Shown here: positions 1 to 10,450 of the stretch, in pieces
How positions within the stretch are numbered: position 1 is the first letter of the stretch
Layout of the letters: every line of letters begins with the position of its first letter
Assembly (NCBI GenBank): GCA_963702305.1
Contig: CAVPBX010000010.1
Location: forward strand, 1 to 64,000
DNA: 64,000 bases
Direction: 5' to 3'
Source of the DNA: PALSA-693 sp963702305
GTDB taxonomy: Bacteria > Actinomycetota > Acidimicrobiia > Acidimicrobiales > Palsa-688
The notes under the pieces: generated by a model
The model's input: the letters and a program-made list of their open reading frames with translations, nothing else
What the model was told of the DNA's origin: nothing
Databases searched by the model: none
Made by a program: the position numbers and the translations under genes

Positions 1-2447
1 GAGGACGAGGACTTCGAGGACGGAGCCGGCGCTCGACAGGAGGACCACGACGAGCGAGGACTTCGGTCGCGCGCGCCGCGGAGGAGGACGAGGACGAGGA
101 CTCGACGTCGAGGACGTGGCGGCCGAGCTCGAGGCCGAGCTGACCGCGCCGAGGCCGAGGCGCCGCTCGCCGACTGGGACGAGGACGACGACGTCGAGCG
201 GCCCCAGGATGAGGAGCAGCTCGCCGAGCAGCCCGAGGACCCCAACGCCGCCAAGCGCTTCTGGTTCGAGCACGCCACCGGCGCCGGCAAGACCGTCGCC
301 GCGCTCGGCTTCGTCGAGGCCTCGCGGACCGGCGGCGTCCTGATCCTGACCCACCGGCGCAACCTCGTCGACCAGTTCCTCGGCGAGCTGCGCGACCGCG
401 GCTACAAGAAGCGGATCGCGCCGGCCGCTGCTCGAGGCGAGGACCGCCCGAACGGGCCGGTCACCGTCGAGACCTACCAGTGGTTCGTGCGCAACGCGGG
501 CAAATCTCGAGCGCCTACACGATCGTCATCTGCGACGAGGCGCACACCGCGCTCGGCGAGAAGACGAGCGCCGCGATCCGCGAGTGGACCGGGCCGATCT
601 TCATCGGCATGACCGCGACGGGCGCGCTGATCGCGCGCCACGTGACCGACTCTTCCCGACGCAGACCTCGCGCTTCGACCTGGCTCAGGCGGCGCGGCGC
701 GGCGTGATCTCGCCGCTGCGCTGCGTGCGGATCCGCCCGGGCCGGGCGTGCGCACGATCGCCAAGGTGCCGCTGCGCCGCGGCGAGGTCGACACCGAGTT
801 CGACCAGGAGATGCTGGCCGAGCTGCTCGACCAGCCGCCGTTCAACCTGGCGGTCGCGAACCTTTACAAGACGCGCTTCAACGGCGTGCCCGGGGTCGTC
901 TACGCGGCCGGCGTGCGCCACGCCTACAACCTCGCGGTGGCGTTCCGCGACGAGGGGATCAAGGCGCAGGCGGTCTCGGGCGAGACGCCCAAGCGCGAGC
1001 TCGCCTCGATCCTCGCGCGCTACGAGCGCGGCGACATCGACGTGCTGATCAACGCGCAGCTGCTGGCGGAGGGCTGGAACTCGCCGCGCGCGACGGTCTG
1101 CGTGCACCTCGCGCCGACGGCCTCGAAGCGCATCTACCAGCAGCGCGTGGGGCGCGTGACGCGCCGCCACCCCGGCAAGGAGGCGGGGCTCGTCGTCGAC
1201 TTCGTGCACCCCGCGACCAAGCACGACGACCCGGTCGTGACGCTGCACTCGCTGCTGGACCGCGACGTGTACCGCGGCGGGGCGATCGTCGTCGGCCCGG
1301 TGCGCCGCGGGCGCGGGCGGCGGGTGCGCGTGGAGCGCCGGGTGCTGCCGGTGTGCGCGGAGGAGGAGCGGCGGTTTGCGGTGTTCGAGCGCGAGCTGTG
1401 GAGGATCGCCGTGGAGCACCTCGACTACGGCGAGCAGCACGTGTGGGCGGCGCTCGCCGGGGCGCGCGTCGCGCCACCGGGTGGCGCCGCGCGCGCGCGA
1501 TGCTGCACTTCGACCGCGCCGGCGAGCTGAAGAGCCGGTTCCTGATCACCGCCGTGCAACGCAACCCGAACCCGCAGCTGCGGCTGCGCGCGCTCGCCGA
1601 CATCGCCGCGGCCGCGACCCCGACGCGTTCGATACCGCGATCGACATGATCGGGACATGGTCGCGCGAGGAGCGCCGCGAGTCCTCGAAGATCATGCTGC
1701 GCGCCCTCGTCGAGCGGCGCATCGGCCGCCGCGACCAGGCCAGCGCGTGGATCTGGCGCCTGGCGGAGTACACGCGCGATCTGCACGAGGAGTACGCGGT
1801 GCAACGCTGGCCGGAGACCAAGCGCCTGCTGGGGCTGCTCGTGAACTCCTCCGGCGGCGCCCACGCGCGCAACGCGCGGCGGTTGATCCACGCCTCGCGC
1901 AAGCAGGACCGCCGCCTCGCGGCCGCTTTGCTGGCGGCCGCGCTCGCCCACACGCCCGAGGCCGAAGAGGCACTGCGCGGGGCGCGCACGCGGATGGCGC
2001 GCAAGCCCCCCGCGCTGGCGCGCGAGCTGCTGCGCAACTTCCCCAAGCGTCGGGCGCGCAAGGCCGCCGCCGGCGCGGCGGCGAGGGAATCGGGAGCCAC
2101 CTCCGGCGAGGCGAGACGGCGCCGGAAGGCCCCCGAGGGCGAGCTGACGCGCGTCGTCGACGAGTCGCTCAAGCGCTCGGCCGATGGCGCCGGCGTGACC
2201 GGCCGCGACCGGCGTGTCGAGGAGCTGATCGCCGAGCGCGCGGCGGACGGCGCCGCGAGCGAGGGAACCGTGGCGCGGCGGGGCAGCCGACGACGGCGCG
2301 CCGCAGTGAAGGCGGCGCCCCCGCGCTCGCGACGCGAGGGCGCGGTCGGCGGGCCGAAGCGCGCTCGACGGCGCCGAGCCGACGCTGACGCGAGGCCCCA
2401 GCCGGGCGACGACGAGGTCTCCCGCTCGACCCGGCGCCGAGGAGTAG
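1..2447 (+). CDS. DEAH-box superfamily II helicase, 5'-truncated and frameshifted
   Basis: This is an ATP-dependent nucleic-acid helicase that enters the window already open. The first 80 codons are an Asp/Glu-rich linker. Walker A (ATGAGKT) lies near base 280, the DEAH box (VICDEAH) near 535, the GMTAT motif III near 610, and the C-terminal RecA domain with an RVGRVTRRHPGK motif VI near 1150. A long Arg/Ala-rich basic tail follows from about 2040. At least five frame changes are needed (near 505, 655, 745, 1490 and 1615), each restoring family-like protein on the other side, which looks like read error rather than decay. The end is inferred: a TAG at 2445-2447 lies three bases from the convergent birA stop. 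The partner and substrate cannot be told from the sequence. Confidence 0.75.
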
Positions 2448-2450
2448 CCG

Positions 2451-3228
2451 CTACCCGCGCGCAGGTGCACCTCGCCGGCCGCCGAGCGTCGCCGCCCCGC
2501 CGTCTGCCAGCGAGACGACCAGGCGCCCCTCGCCGTCGATCCCGACGCCGCGGCCATGCATCAGCAACCCGCGAGCCGCCGGCGTCCACGCGATCTCGCG
2601 GCCGCGCAGCGCGTCGCGCGCGCGCCACGCGACGCAGCGTCTCGGCGGCCGGCTCGTGCAGCCGGTCGCGCGAGCGCGCGCCAGCAGCGCGCTCAGCGTC
2701 GGCTCGAGCTCCTGCGGCGCGCGCCCGAGCGTCGCGGCGGTGCGCGCAGCGCGCGGGCAGCTCCTCGAGCCGCACGGCCACGTTCAGGCCGATCCCGAGC
2801 ACCGCCCAGTCTTCCTGGGGCCGGCCCTCGATCAGGATGCCGGCGAGCTTGGCCAGCGCGGCGCAGCCGCGGGCGCGGGCCGTCGCGCGGCGCCTGCGGC
2901 CGCGTCGCGGCGAGCACGACGTCGTTCGGCCACTTGATCAGCGCGCCGCGCCGGCGCGAGTCGCAGACGGCGACCGCGGCGATCAGGGGCAGCAGCGGCG
3001 GCGGGGAGCGCAGGACCAGCGACGCGAGCACCGAGCTGCCCGGCGGCGCCGACCAGCGGCGTCCCTGGCGCCCGCGGCCGGCGTCTGAAACGAGCGCGGT
3101 GACGAGCGCGCCGTGCGGCGCCCCGGCGATCGCGAGCGCGCGGGCGCGCGCGTTGGTGGAGTCGGTGGCGCGCAGGTGAAGCCGCGGGCGCCCGAGCGCC
3201 GGGAGCGCGGGAGGCGGTCGCGGGGCAT
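2451..3228 (-). CDS. birA: Biotin-[acetyl-CoA-carboxylase] ligase BirA
   Basis: The protein attaches biotin to the carrier domain of acyl-CoA carboxylases through biotinyl-AMP. In order it shows the substrate-loop region TDSTNARAR, the biotin/ATP loop GRGRQGRRW, the core KWPNDV motif near base 2930 and GIGLNV near 2795, and it ends EVHLRAG at a TAG. There is no N-terminal helix-turn-helix, so it is a group I, non-repressor form of about 258 residues. At least two frame changes are needed. The ATG at 3228 gives an N-terminus close to the catalytic domain. It lies 25 bases downstream of cobA-hemD on the same strand and may share its transcript. Confidence 0.85.
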
Positions 3229-3253
3229 GCGCCGCCGCCGGGGCCGTGAGCGC

Positions 3254-4771
3254 TCACGCCGCCGAGCGCCGCGCGCGCACGTCCGCGAGCAGCGCGTCGA
3301 GCAGTCCCTCGATGTCGTGGCGCTGCGCCTCCAGATCGGGCGCCAGGCCGTGCTCGCGCAGCGTCGCGCTGGTGACCGGACCGATCGAGGCGATGCGCGT
3401 GGCGGGCGAGAGCGCCGCGTCGCCGCCGGCCGCCTGCAGGAAGAAGCGCACGGTCGAGGACGAGGTGAAGGTGATGTAGTCGGCGGCGCGCGCGGCGGCG
3501 AGCGCGCGCCGACAGCGGCTGCGGCCACCGTCTCATACAGCGCGAGCACGTCGACGTCGGCGCCGCGCGCGCGCAGCGCGTCGGGGAGCAGATCGCGCGC
3601 CCGCGCTCCCGCGCGCGATCAGCGCGCGCCGCACCGGCGGTGCGATCGACGCGAGCTCCTGCGACGAGGCGCCTCGGCGACCGCGCGCTCGGGCAGGACG
3701 TCGGCGAGCACCCCGCGCGCGCGCAGGGCGCTCGCGGTGCCGGGGCCGATCGCCGCCACGCGCGCTGCCCGCGAGGGCCCGCGCGTCGCGCCCGCTCGCC
3801 AGCAGACGCTCGAACAGCTCCGCCACCCGACCGGGCTGGTGAGGCAGATCGAGGTCATAGCCGTCCAGCGCCGGCGCGTCGCCGGGCAGCGCCAGCGTCT
3901 CGATGACCGGCGCCTGCACGGTGCGCGCGCCGAGCTGCGCCAGCCGTGCGGCGAGCACGCTGGACTGCGCCCGCGCGCGCGTGACCGCGACGCTCAGGCC
4001 GCTCAGCGGGCGCGCGGGCAGCCACGAGAGCTCGCCGGCCAGCGCGGCGACCGCGCCGATGACCGTGATCGCCGGCGCGCGCACTTGCTGCGCGGCGGCG
4101 AGCTCGGCGATCGTCGCCAGCGTGCCGACGATCGTGCGCTGGCCGGGCAGCGTGCCGGCTTCGATCACGGCGGCCGGCTCTGACGCGTCGCGCCCCGCCG
4201 CGGCGAGCGCCTGCGTGATCTCGGGCAGGCGCCGCGCGCCCATATAGAAGACGAGCGTTCCCGGGAAGGCGGCCAGCGCCGGCCAGTCGATCGCGGTCTC
4301 GCGCTTGTCGGGGTCCTCGTGCCCGGTGACGAGCGCGACCGCGCTCGCGCTGCCGCGATGGGTGACCGGGATGCCGGCGTAGGCCGGCGCCGCCACGCCG
4401 GCGCTGACCCCGGGCACGACCTCGTACGGGATCGACGCGGCGCGCAGCGCGAGCGCCTCCTCGCCGCCGCGGCCGAACACGAACGGGTCGCCGCCCTTCA
4501 GGCGCACGACGGTGCTCCCCGCCCGCGCGCGCGCGACCATCAGCTCCTCGGTCTGCTCCTGGGGGACCGACGCGCCCGCCGCCTGCTTGCCGACGAACAG
4601 CAGCTCGGCGTCCGCGCGCGCGCCATCCAGCGCCGCCGCCGGGATCAGCCGGTCATACAGGATCACGTCGGCGCCCGCGATCAGCTCCAGCGCCCGGGCG
4701 GTGAGCAGGCCCGGATCGCCCGGCCCGGCGCCGACCAGGTAGACCCGGCCGCGCGGCTCGCTAGGCGACAC
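3254..4771 (-). CDS. cobA-hemD: Uroporphyrinogen-III C-methyltransferase / uroporphyrinogen-III synthase fusion
   Basis: This is a bifunctional tetrapyrrole enzyme. The first 245 or so residues are SAM-dependent uroporphyrinogen-III methyltransferase: VYLVGAGPGDPGLLT, LKGGDPFVFGRGGEE, VPGVSAG and PVTHRG are all intact. The C-terminal half is HemD-like, starting at GLSVAVTRARAQSS and ending in ASIGPVTSATLREHG. It therefore supplies uroporphyrinogen III for haem and precorrin-2 for siroheme. The methyltransferase half is in one clean frame, while the HemD half needs three or more frame changes between 3450 and 3860. The GTG start at 4771 overlaps the end of hemC, which indicates translational coupling. 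Confidence 0.88.
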
Positions 4772-5709
4772 GCGCGAGCAGCTCCCCGGCGCCGGACGTC
4801 TCCATGCGCCGCGCCACGTCGCGCCCGAGCTGCGCTGGGGTCGTAGAAGCCGCCGAGCAGCTCGTCGACGACCCAGGCCGAGCCGTCGGGCAGGCCGACC
4901 CAGGCGCGCAGCTGCAGGCAGCCGCATCCGGCCGGCCGCGCATGCGCGCCGAGCGGTGTCTGACAGCTCGCCTGCAGCGCCTGCGCGAGCGCTCGCTCGG
5001 CCTGCAGGCAGGCGAGCGTGGCGGCGTCCGTGATCGCCTCGGCGGCGTCGCGCGCGCGCCGGTCGTCTGCGCGCGCCTGCAGCGCGAGCACGCCCTGGCC
5101 GGGGGCCGGCACGAACGTCGCCGGGTCCAGCAGCGCCCCGATCTCGCGCTCGCGTCCCAGTCGCTGCAGGCCGGCGCGCGCGAGCACGATCGCGTCCAGC
5201 TCGCGCGCTCCGCCGTCGTCTGCCGCGGCGGCCAGTCTGCGCAAGCGCGTGTCGACGTTGCCCGCGAGCTCGACGAGGTCGAGGTCGTCGCGCACCGAGC
5301 GCAGCTGGGCCGCACGGCGCACGCTGCTCGTGCCCACCCGCGCCCCGGGGGCCAGCGACGCGAGACTGGACGCGCCGCACAGCACGTCCTCGGCGCCCGC
5401 GCGAGCCGGCGCGCCCACGAGCGCCAGCCCGTCCGCCGGCTCCTGCGGGACGTCCTTGGCCGAGTGTACGGCCAGGTCGATCCCTTCGTCGCGCAGCGCG
5501 CGCTCGATCGCGTCGACCCAGCGGCTCTTGTCCTGCGGCACGTGCTCTGCGCCCGGCTCGCCGCCGCCGGGCGCGGCATCCCCGCTGACGCGCAGGATCA
5601 CGGGCTCGGGCGCGCAGTCGACGGCGTGCGCGCGCAGGAGCGCGATCACCTGCTCGGCCTGAGCGCGCGCCAGCGCGCTGCCGCGGCTACCGATGCGCAG
5701 GTGCGCCAT
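4761..5709 (-). CDS. hemC: Porphobilinogen deaminase (hydroxymethylbilane synthase)
   Basis: The enzyme joins four porphobilinogens into hydroxymethylbilane. The N-terminus reads MAHLRIGSRGSALARAQAEQV. The conserved VHSAKDVP substrate loop, GTSSVRRAAQL, GNVDTRLRRL and PAPGQGVLALQ follow in order. The dipyrromethane cofactor cysteine lies in ASCQTPLGAHA. Length is about 315 residues, usual for the family. One frame change near 4845, at a GGGG run, is needed to reach the natural end GAGELLARVA. The start lies 10 bases after the hemA stop and the end overlaps cobA-hemD, so the three genes form a tight haem operon. Confidence 0.92.
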
Positions 5710-5718
5710 GCGCCGCGC

Positions 5719-7087
5719 TCAGGGGGAGCCTGAGCCGCCCGCGCTCGTGCGGCGCGGGAAGGCCCGCACGTTGTCGGGCGCCTCGTCCCCCGCCTCGCCC
5801 TCGTGCGTGTTCGCGCGGGCCTCGTCCTCGCGCAGCCCGAACAGCTCGCGCACGAGCTCGATGCTCGCGTGGCCGCGCGCCTCGGACAGGCTGCGCAGAC
5901 GCAGCGTGGGCTCGTGCAGCAGCCGGCTCATGACCGCCCGCGCGATCGCCTCCACGCGAGCCATGTCGCGCGGCGAGGCCGACTCCCACTGCCCGTCGTT
6001 CTCGGCCAGCACACGGTCGACGAGCTCGTTGCCGTGCTCGCGCAGCGCGGCGACCGTCGGCAGCGCGTCGAGCTGGCCCATCCAGCGCGCGAAGCGGTGG
6101 ATCTCCTCCTCGACGATCTCCTGGCGCGCGGGACCTCGCTCGCGCGCGTGTCGAGGTTGCGCGCGATGACCGCCTGGAGGTCGTCGATGTCGTACAGGCT
6201 CACGCCGTCCAGCTCACCGCAGCCGGCTTCGATGTCGCGCGGAACCGCGATGTCGATCAGCAGCAGCGCGCGGCCGTCGCGCTCGCGCATCACGAGCTCG
6301 AGCTCCTCGCGCTCGACGATCGGCGCCGGCGAGGAGGTCGACGCGAGCACGATGTCGGCCGCCAGCAGCTGGTCGGGCAGGCGCTCCAGCCCGACGACCG
6401 AGCCGCCGAAGCGCTCGGCGAGGCTGCGCGCCCGGTCGGCGTGGCGGTTGGCGACGAACACGGTCCCCGCGCCCTGGTCGGCGAGCGCGCGCGCGGTCAG
6501 CTCGCTCGTCTCGCCGGCGCCGACGATCACCACGTGGCGGTCCTGCAGCGAGCCGAGCACGCTCAGCGCGTGCTCGACGGCCACCGAGGGGACGCTCACG
6601 CGGCTGGAGCCGATCCCGTCTCCGAGCGCACGCGCTTGCCGGTCGTCAGCGCGGCGGCGAACAGGCGGTTTGACAGCGGTCCGGTGGAGCCCTCGGCGAG
6701 CGCGGCCTCGTGGGCGCGCTTGACCTGCCCCTGGATCTCGGCCTCGCCGACGATCATCGACTCCAGGCCCGCCGTCACGCGGTACAGCTGGCGCGCCGCG
6801 TCGCAGTTGCGCGGCGCGTAGATCGCCTCGGCCAGCTCGGTCGGGCGGATGCCGGCGCGGCCGGCCAGCAGGCCGAGCACGTCGGACTCGGCGCGCACCG
6901 GGTCGCCGACCACGAGGTAGACCTCGGTGCGGTTGCAGGTCGACAGCACGACCGCCTCGCGCACCTCGGCGGTGGCGATCGCCTCGCTGGCGAGCTCGGC
7001 GGCGGCGGGCTCGCTGAACGCCAGACGCTCGCGCAGCGCAACCGGCGCCGTCTTGTGCGAGATGCCGAGCGCCAGCAGCTCGCTCAT
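5719..7087 (-). CDS. hemA: Glutamyl-tRNA reductase
   Basis: This enzyme makes the first committed step of C5-pathway tetrapyrrole synthesis, reducing glutamyl-tRNA(Glu) to glutamate-1-semialdehyde with NADPH. The N-terminus has GISHKTAPVALRERLAF and the catalytic cysteine in STCNRTE. VGEAEIQGQVK and the Rossmann motif VIVGAGETSELTARAL follow. The helical dimerisation tail runs to the end. Two frame changes are needed, near 6610 and 6130. The ATG at 7087 overlaps the stop of the upstream small ccmD-like gene as ATGA. The presence of hemA shows the source organism uses the C5 route and not ALA synthase. Confidence 0.92.
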
Positions 7088-7371
7088 ACCGGCGTGGACT
7101 CCGGAGCGCTCTGCAGCTGGGCCGCATCCTGGCCGGGCGTCGCGGCGCGCGCCGCCAGCTCCTCGGGCGCAGCGGCCCGTGCTCGCCGGCGGCCTGCGCC
7201 TGCTCGAGCAGCTCGTCCAGCTCGCGCTCCACGCGGTTCAGGCGCACCGCCATGATCGCGACGTAGATGAGCACGAGCGCGAACAGCACGACGTAGGCGC
7301 CGGCGACGTACTTCCCCGCCTGGTGCAGCGGCAGGGCCGGGGGTCTGCGCGAGCAGCGCGGCGGACATCAC
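7084..7371 (-). CDS. CcmD-like single-span membrane protein
   Basis: This short gene sits between the CcmC-like gene and hemA, overlapping both by four bases. It has one clear membrane segment (YVVLFALVLIYVAIMAVRL) followed by an acidic amphipathic helix, VERELDELLEQAQAAG. That is the layout of CcmD/CcdA-adjacent haem-exporter small subunits: one span and a charged cytoplasmic tail. Two frame changes (near 7335 and 7170) are needed to connect the N-terminus, the span and the C-terminus. The family call rests on position and topology, since these proteins share little sequence. Confidence 0.6.
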   Translation of the reverse strand: MMSAALLAQTPGPAAAPGGEVRRRRLRRAVRARAHLRRDHGGAPEPRGARAGRAARAGAGRRRARAAAPEELAARAATPGQDAAQLQSAPESTPV

Positions 7372-8190
7372 GCGCTCCGCTGCCCGGCGGCGAGCATCGT
7401 CGGCGCCGCGCTGCGCGCGCGGCGCGGAGTCGGCAGCGTGCCTTCGCCGGCCCGCTGGCGGCGCAGCGCGCGCAGCTGGGCGCGTGCGCGCTTGGCGGTC
7501 AGCTCGTAGGAGAAGAGCGTCAGCCAGAGCAGCGCGATCGCCAGCAGCGACACCAGGAACGCGAGCGCCATCGGCGCGGGCAGGTTGGAGGCGCTACCGA
7601 GCACGCGCGGGTGCAGGTAGGCGGTCGACATGCGCACGGCGAGGAAGTTCAGCGGCACGAACGCGCCGGCGGTGATCGCGAACACCGACGCGTAGCGTGC
7701 CTGGCGCTCGGGGTCTTCGATCGCGAAGCGCAGCGGCTGGTAGGTCGCGTAGAGCAGGAAGACGATCAGGAACGAGACGAGCGTCGGCTCGCTCCACACC
7801 CACCAGTGGCCCCACGAGCCGCGGCGCCCAGATCGAGCCCGTGATCAGGGCGCCGAGGCGCGAAGATCAGGCTCATGTGGATCGCCACGTAGGAGCGCAT
7901 GTCCCAGCGCGGATCGCGCGTGCGCAGGTGCGCGATCGCCATCACGCCGCCCGCGATGAAGCCGCACAGCGCGACGATCGCAAGCGGCACGTGCACGTAG
8001 AAAATCTTCTGCAGGAAGCCTTCTTCGGCTTCCAGCGGCGCGTAGAAGAAGACGAGCGCGAGCGCCGCGGCCATCACGGCGACGGTCGCCAGGCTCAGCG
8101 TGCGCAGCCGGCGGCGCGCATCTCAGGGCGCTGCGCGCGCGCCGCGGCCGCGCGGCGCTTGAGGGTTGTGGCGGGCGACGTCGTCAACAT
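7368..8190 (-). CDS. ccmC: CcmC/CcsA-type haem export membrane protein
   Basis: This multi-span protein handles haem for cytochrome c maturation. The N-terminal half reads LEAEEGFLQKIFYVHVPLAIVAL, and the KIFYVHVP motif is diagnostic of CcmC. The C-terminal half contains MWSEPTLVSFLIVFLLYATYQ, just after the place where the tryptophan-rich haem-binding WWVWEP stretch is expected. A frame change near 7815 falls in that WWGPWW region (reverse of gtggccccacgagccgcggcg). Five or six membrane segments are visible. The ATG at 8190 directly abuts the ccmB stop, and the end overlaps the ccmD-like gene. Confidence 0.85.
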
Positions 8191-8972
8191 CTAGTCCTCG
8201 AGCAGGAAATCGAACACCGCATAGGCGATCAGCCCGAACACCAGATCATAGAGCCCCAGCAGCGCCAGCCAGCGCGCTGCCGGGCCGCCGCGCGGGGCCG
8301 AAGGACGAGCAGCGGGGCGCTCGCGCGCGCCGCGCCGATCACATCGGGAACGAGCAGCGGGAGCGCGAGCAGCGGGCCGAGCAGGTCGCGCGCGCGCGTG
8401 CGCACCGCCAGCGCCGCGACCAGCGTGCCGATCGCAGCCACGCCGAGGTCGCCGAGCGCGAGCACCGCCAGCAGCCCGGGCATCGCCGTGCCACAGCGAC
8501 GGTCCGAGCAGCAGCAGCGCGAAGGCCGGCACCGCGACCAGCTCGAGCGCCGCCAGGTACGCGAGCAGCGCGAGCGCCTTCGCCGACCAGCAGCGCGCTG
8601 CGGTCCACCGGCGCGAGCAGGAACGCGTCCAGGCCGCCCTGGTCGGCGTCGGCGACGAACAGCCGGTTGACGCCGAGCATCGCGGCGAACAGCAGCGTCA
8701 CCCACAGGATGCCCGCCGCCAGGTCGCCGTCGACAGTGTTGCGGTTCAGCGCGAAGTGAAAGACGACGAACGTCGTCACGGCGAACAGCGACATGGCCCG
8801 GCACCGACTCGAGCGTGCGCAGCTCGACGAGCAGCTCCTTGCGCAGCACCGCGGCGACCGTCGCGAGCGTTCCCGCGCCGCTCGCTCTCGCCGCCCTGCG
8901 CCTCGCTCGCCAGCCGCTGCGGCGCGCGCCGGCGTCGGCGGGCGCGGCGCGCCTCGGCGCGGCCTGGCTCAC
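8191..8972 (-). CDS. ccmB: Haem exporter permease CcmB
   Basis: This is the membrane subunit of the CcmAB ABC transporter of cytochrome c biogenesis. The N-terminus has the typical VLRKELLVELRTLESVPG cytoplasmic segment. Then come membrane segments with FALNRNTVDGDLAAGILWVTLLFAAMLGVNRLF, the conserved DQGGLDAFLLAPVDRSAL loop, and a final span before DFLLED. At least four frame changes fall between 8280 and 8800. The GTG start at 8972 overlaps the likely ccmA stop in a GTGA, as expected for an A-B-C operon. Confidence 0.85.
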
Positions 8973-9693
8973 CGGTACAGCTCGTGATCTGATCGGGGTC
9001 GATCGCCGAGGGCGCGCCGAGCAGCCGGGCGCCGGCGCGCAGCCCGAGCACGAGGTCGGCCTCGACGAGCGCGCCGCTTGGGTCGTGGCTGCAGACACGC
9101 GCGCGCGCGCCGGCGCCGGCTCCGATCAGCGGCTCGGCCAGCGCGACCGCGGCCGGGTCGAGGTTGGCGTAGGGCTCGTCGAGCAGCAGCAGCTCAGGGC
9201 TCGGTGCAGCACGGCGCGCGCGATCGCCACGCGCTGGACCATGCCGCGCGAGAGCCGCGCAGCGGCTCGTCGGCGCGCGCCGCGCAGCGCTCAGCGCGTC
9301 CACGAGCTCGCTCGATGCGCGCCGCTCGCGACGCCGTGCAGGCGCGCGTGGAAGCGCAGGTTCTCGCGCGCGCTCAGCTCGCGGTAGAGCAGCGGCTCGT
9401 GCCCGAGCAGCCCGATTCGCCCGCGGGCTCGCCACGCCTCGCCGGGCAGCGACTCGCCGAACACGCGGACGGCGCCGGCGTGCGGGCGCAGCAGCGTGGC
9501 GAGCACGCGCAGCAGCGTCGTCTTGCCGGCCCCGTTGGGCCCGAGCACGGCCAGCGTCTGTCCCTGCGCGAGCTTCAGCGACACGCCGCGAAGCGCCTCG
9601 CGTTCGCCGTAGCGCGCACGAGCCGATCTCGAGCGCCGCCTCGCGCCCGTCGTTCGCGCCGCGGCCATCGCTGCGGGCGAGCTCGGGCGCCAT
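8969..9693 (-). CDS. ccmA: Haem exporter ATP-binding protein CcmA
   Basis: This is the ABC ATPase that powers the CcmB permease. Walker A reads GPNGAGKTTLL near 9540-9510. The Q-loop region GRIGLLGHEPLLYRELSARENL follows, then Walker B LLLLDEPYANLD near 9190 and the switch histidine in CSHDPSGALVEAD. Length is about 235 residues, usual for CcmA. The signature motif lies in a stretch broken by frame changes (9200-9320). The ATG at 9693 is the first in-frame start after the precorrin-2 dehydrogenase gene. The stop is placed by the GTGA overlap with ccmB rather than read through cleanly. Confidence 0.85.
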
Positions 9694-10448
9694 GCGCGCG
9701 GCCGCGCTCGGCCTGCGCGCCTGCGATCAGCTCGCGGACTGCCCCGCTCGCCCGCCTCGCGGTCGCTGTCGCGCAGCAGCTCGATCGGGTCGGGCTCGCC
9801 GTTGACGATCGACTCGAAGAACTCCTTGCGCTCCTGATAGGTGGGCAAGCGTGCGCTTGGCCCAGCCGCGCGCCTCGTTGAGCAGCACCGCCAGGCGCGC
9901 GTAGGGCTCGCCGTACTGAGCCGCGATCTCGCGCTTCATGCGCTTGGCCAGCGCGGGCGACGCGCCGGCGGTCGAGATCGCGATCGCCAGCGGCCCGCTG
10001 CGCGCGATCGCCGGCAGGATGAAGTTGCACAGCGGCGGCACGTCGACCACGTTGACGAGCATCGCGCGCCGCTCGGCGTGCTCATAGACGGCGATGTTGA
10101 CGTCGGTGTCGTCGGTCGCCGCGATAACCATGAAGACACCCTCGAGGTCCGGCGCGCCGCCGTACTCGCGCCGCTGCCAGTTCGATCGAGCCCCGCGGCG
10201 AAGCGCGCGCAGCTCCGGCACGGCGTCGGGCGCGATCAGCGTCACCGTCGCCGCCGCACGCCAGCAGCCCCTCGACCTTCTCCAGCCCTACGTCGCCACC
10301 ACCGACGACCACGCAACTGCGGCCCGCTCAGTTTCAGGCAGGCGATGTAAAAGGGCGTGTCGAGCATCCCCTGCACGCAGCTCTGGTCGCAGATGCCCCT
10401 GTGCAGCTGGCAGACGCACTCCTTGCCTGCGTAGGCCTGGGCGGGCAT
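9690..10448 (-). CDS. Precorrin-2 dehydrogenase / sirohydrochlorin ferrochelatase with a Cys-rich leader
   Basis: This CysG N-terminal-type (SirC/Met8) enzyme oxidises precorrin-2 to sirohydrochlorin and may insert iron, completing siroheme with the CobA half downstream. It shows CVVVGGGDVGLEKVEGLL, VFMVIAATDDTDVNIAVYEHAERRAMLVNVVDVPPLCNFILPA and TAGASPALAKRMKREI. Ahead of the usual start is a 27-residue leader with cysteines at 11, 13, 20 and 24 in a CxCx6Cx3C pattern. An internal ATG at residue 28 is an alternative start. At least three frame changes occur. The 3' end, close to the ccmA ATG, is approximate. A TTG at 10454 overlaps the upstream stop. Confidence 0.82.
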
Positions 10449-10450
10449 GC

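Noticed and set aside
1..2447. DEAH helicase as part of a restriction or defence system
   Set aside because: No methylase, nuclease or specificity gene adjoins it, and the basic tail is not specific to defence helicases.
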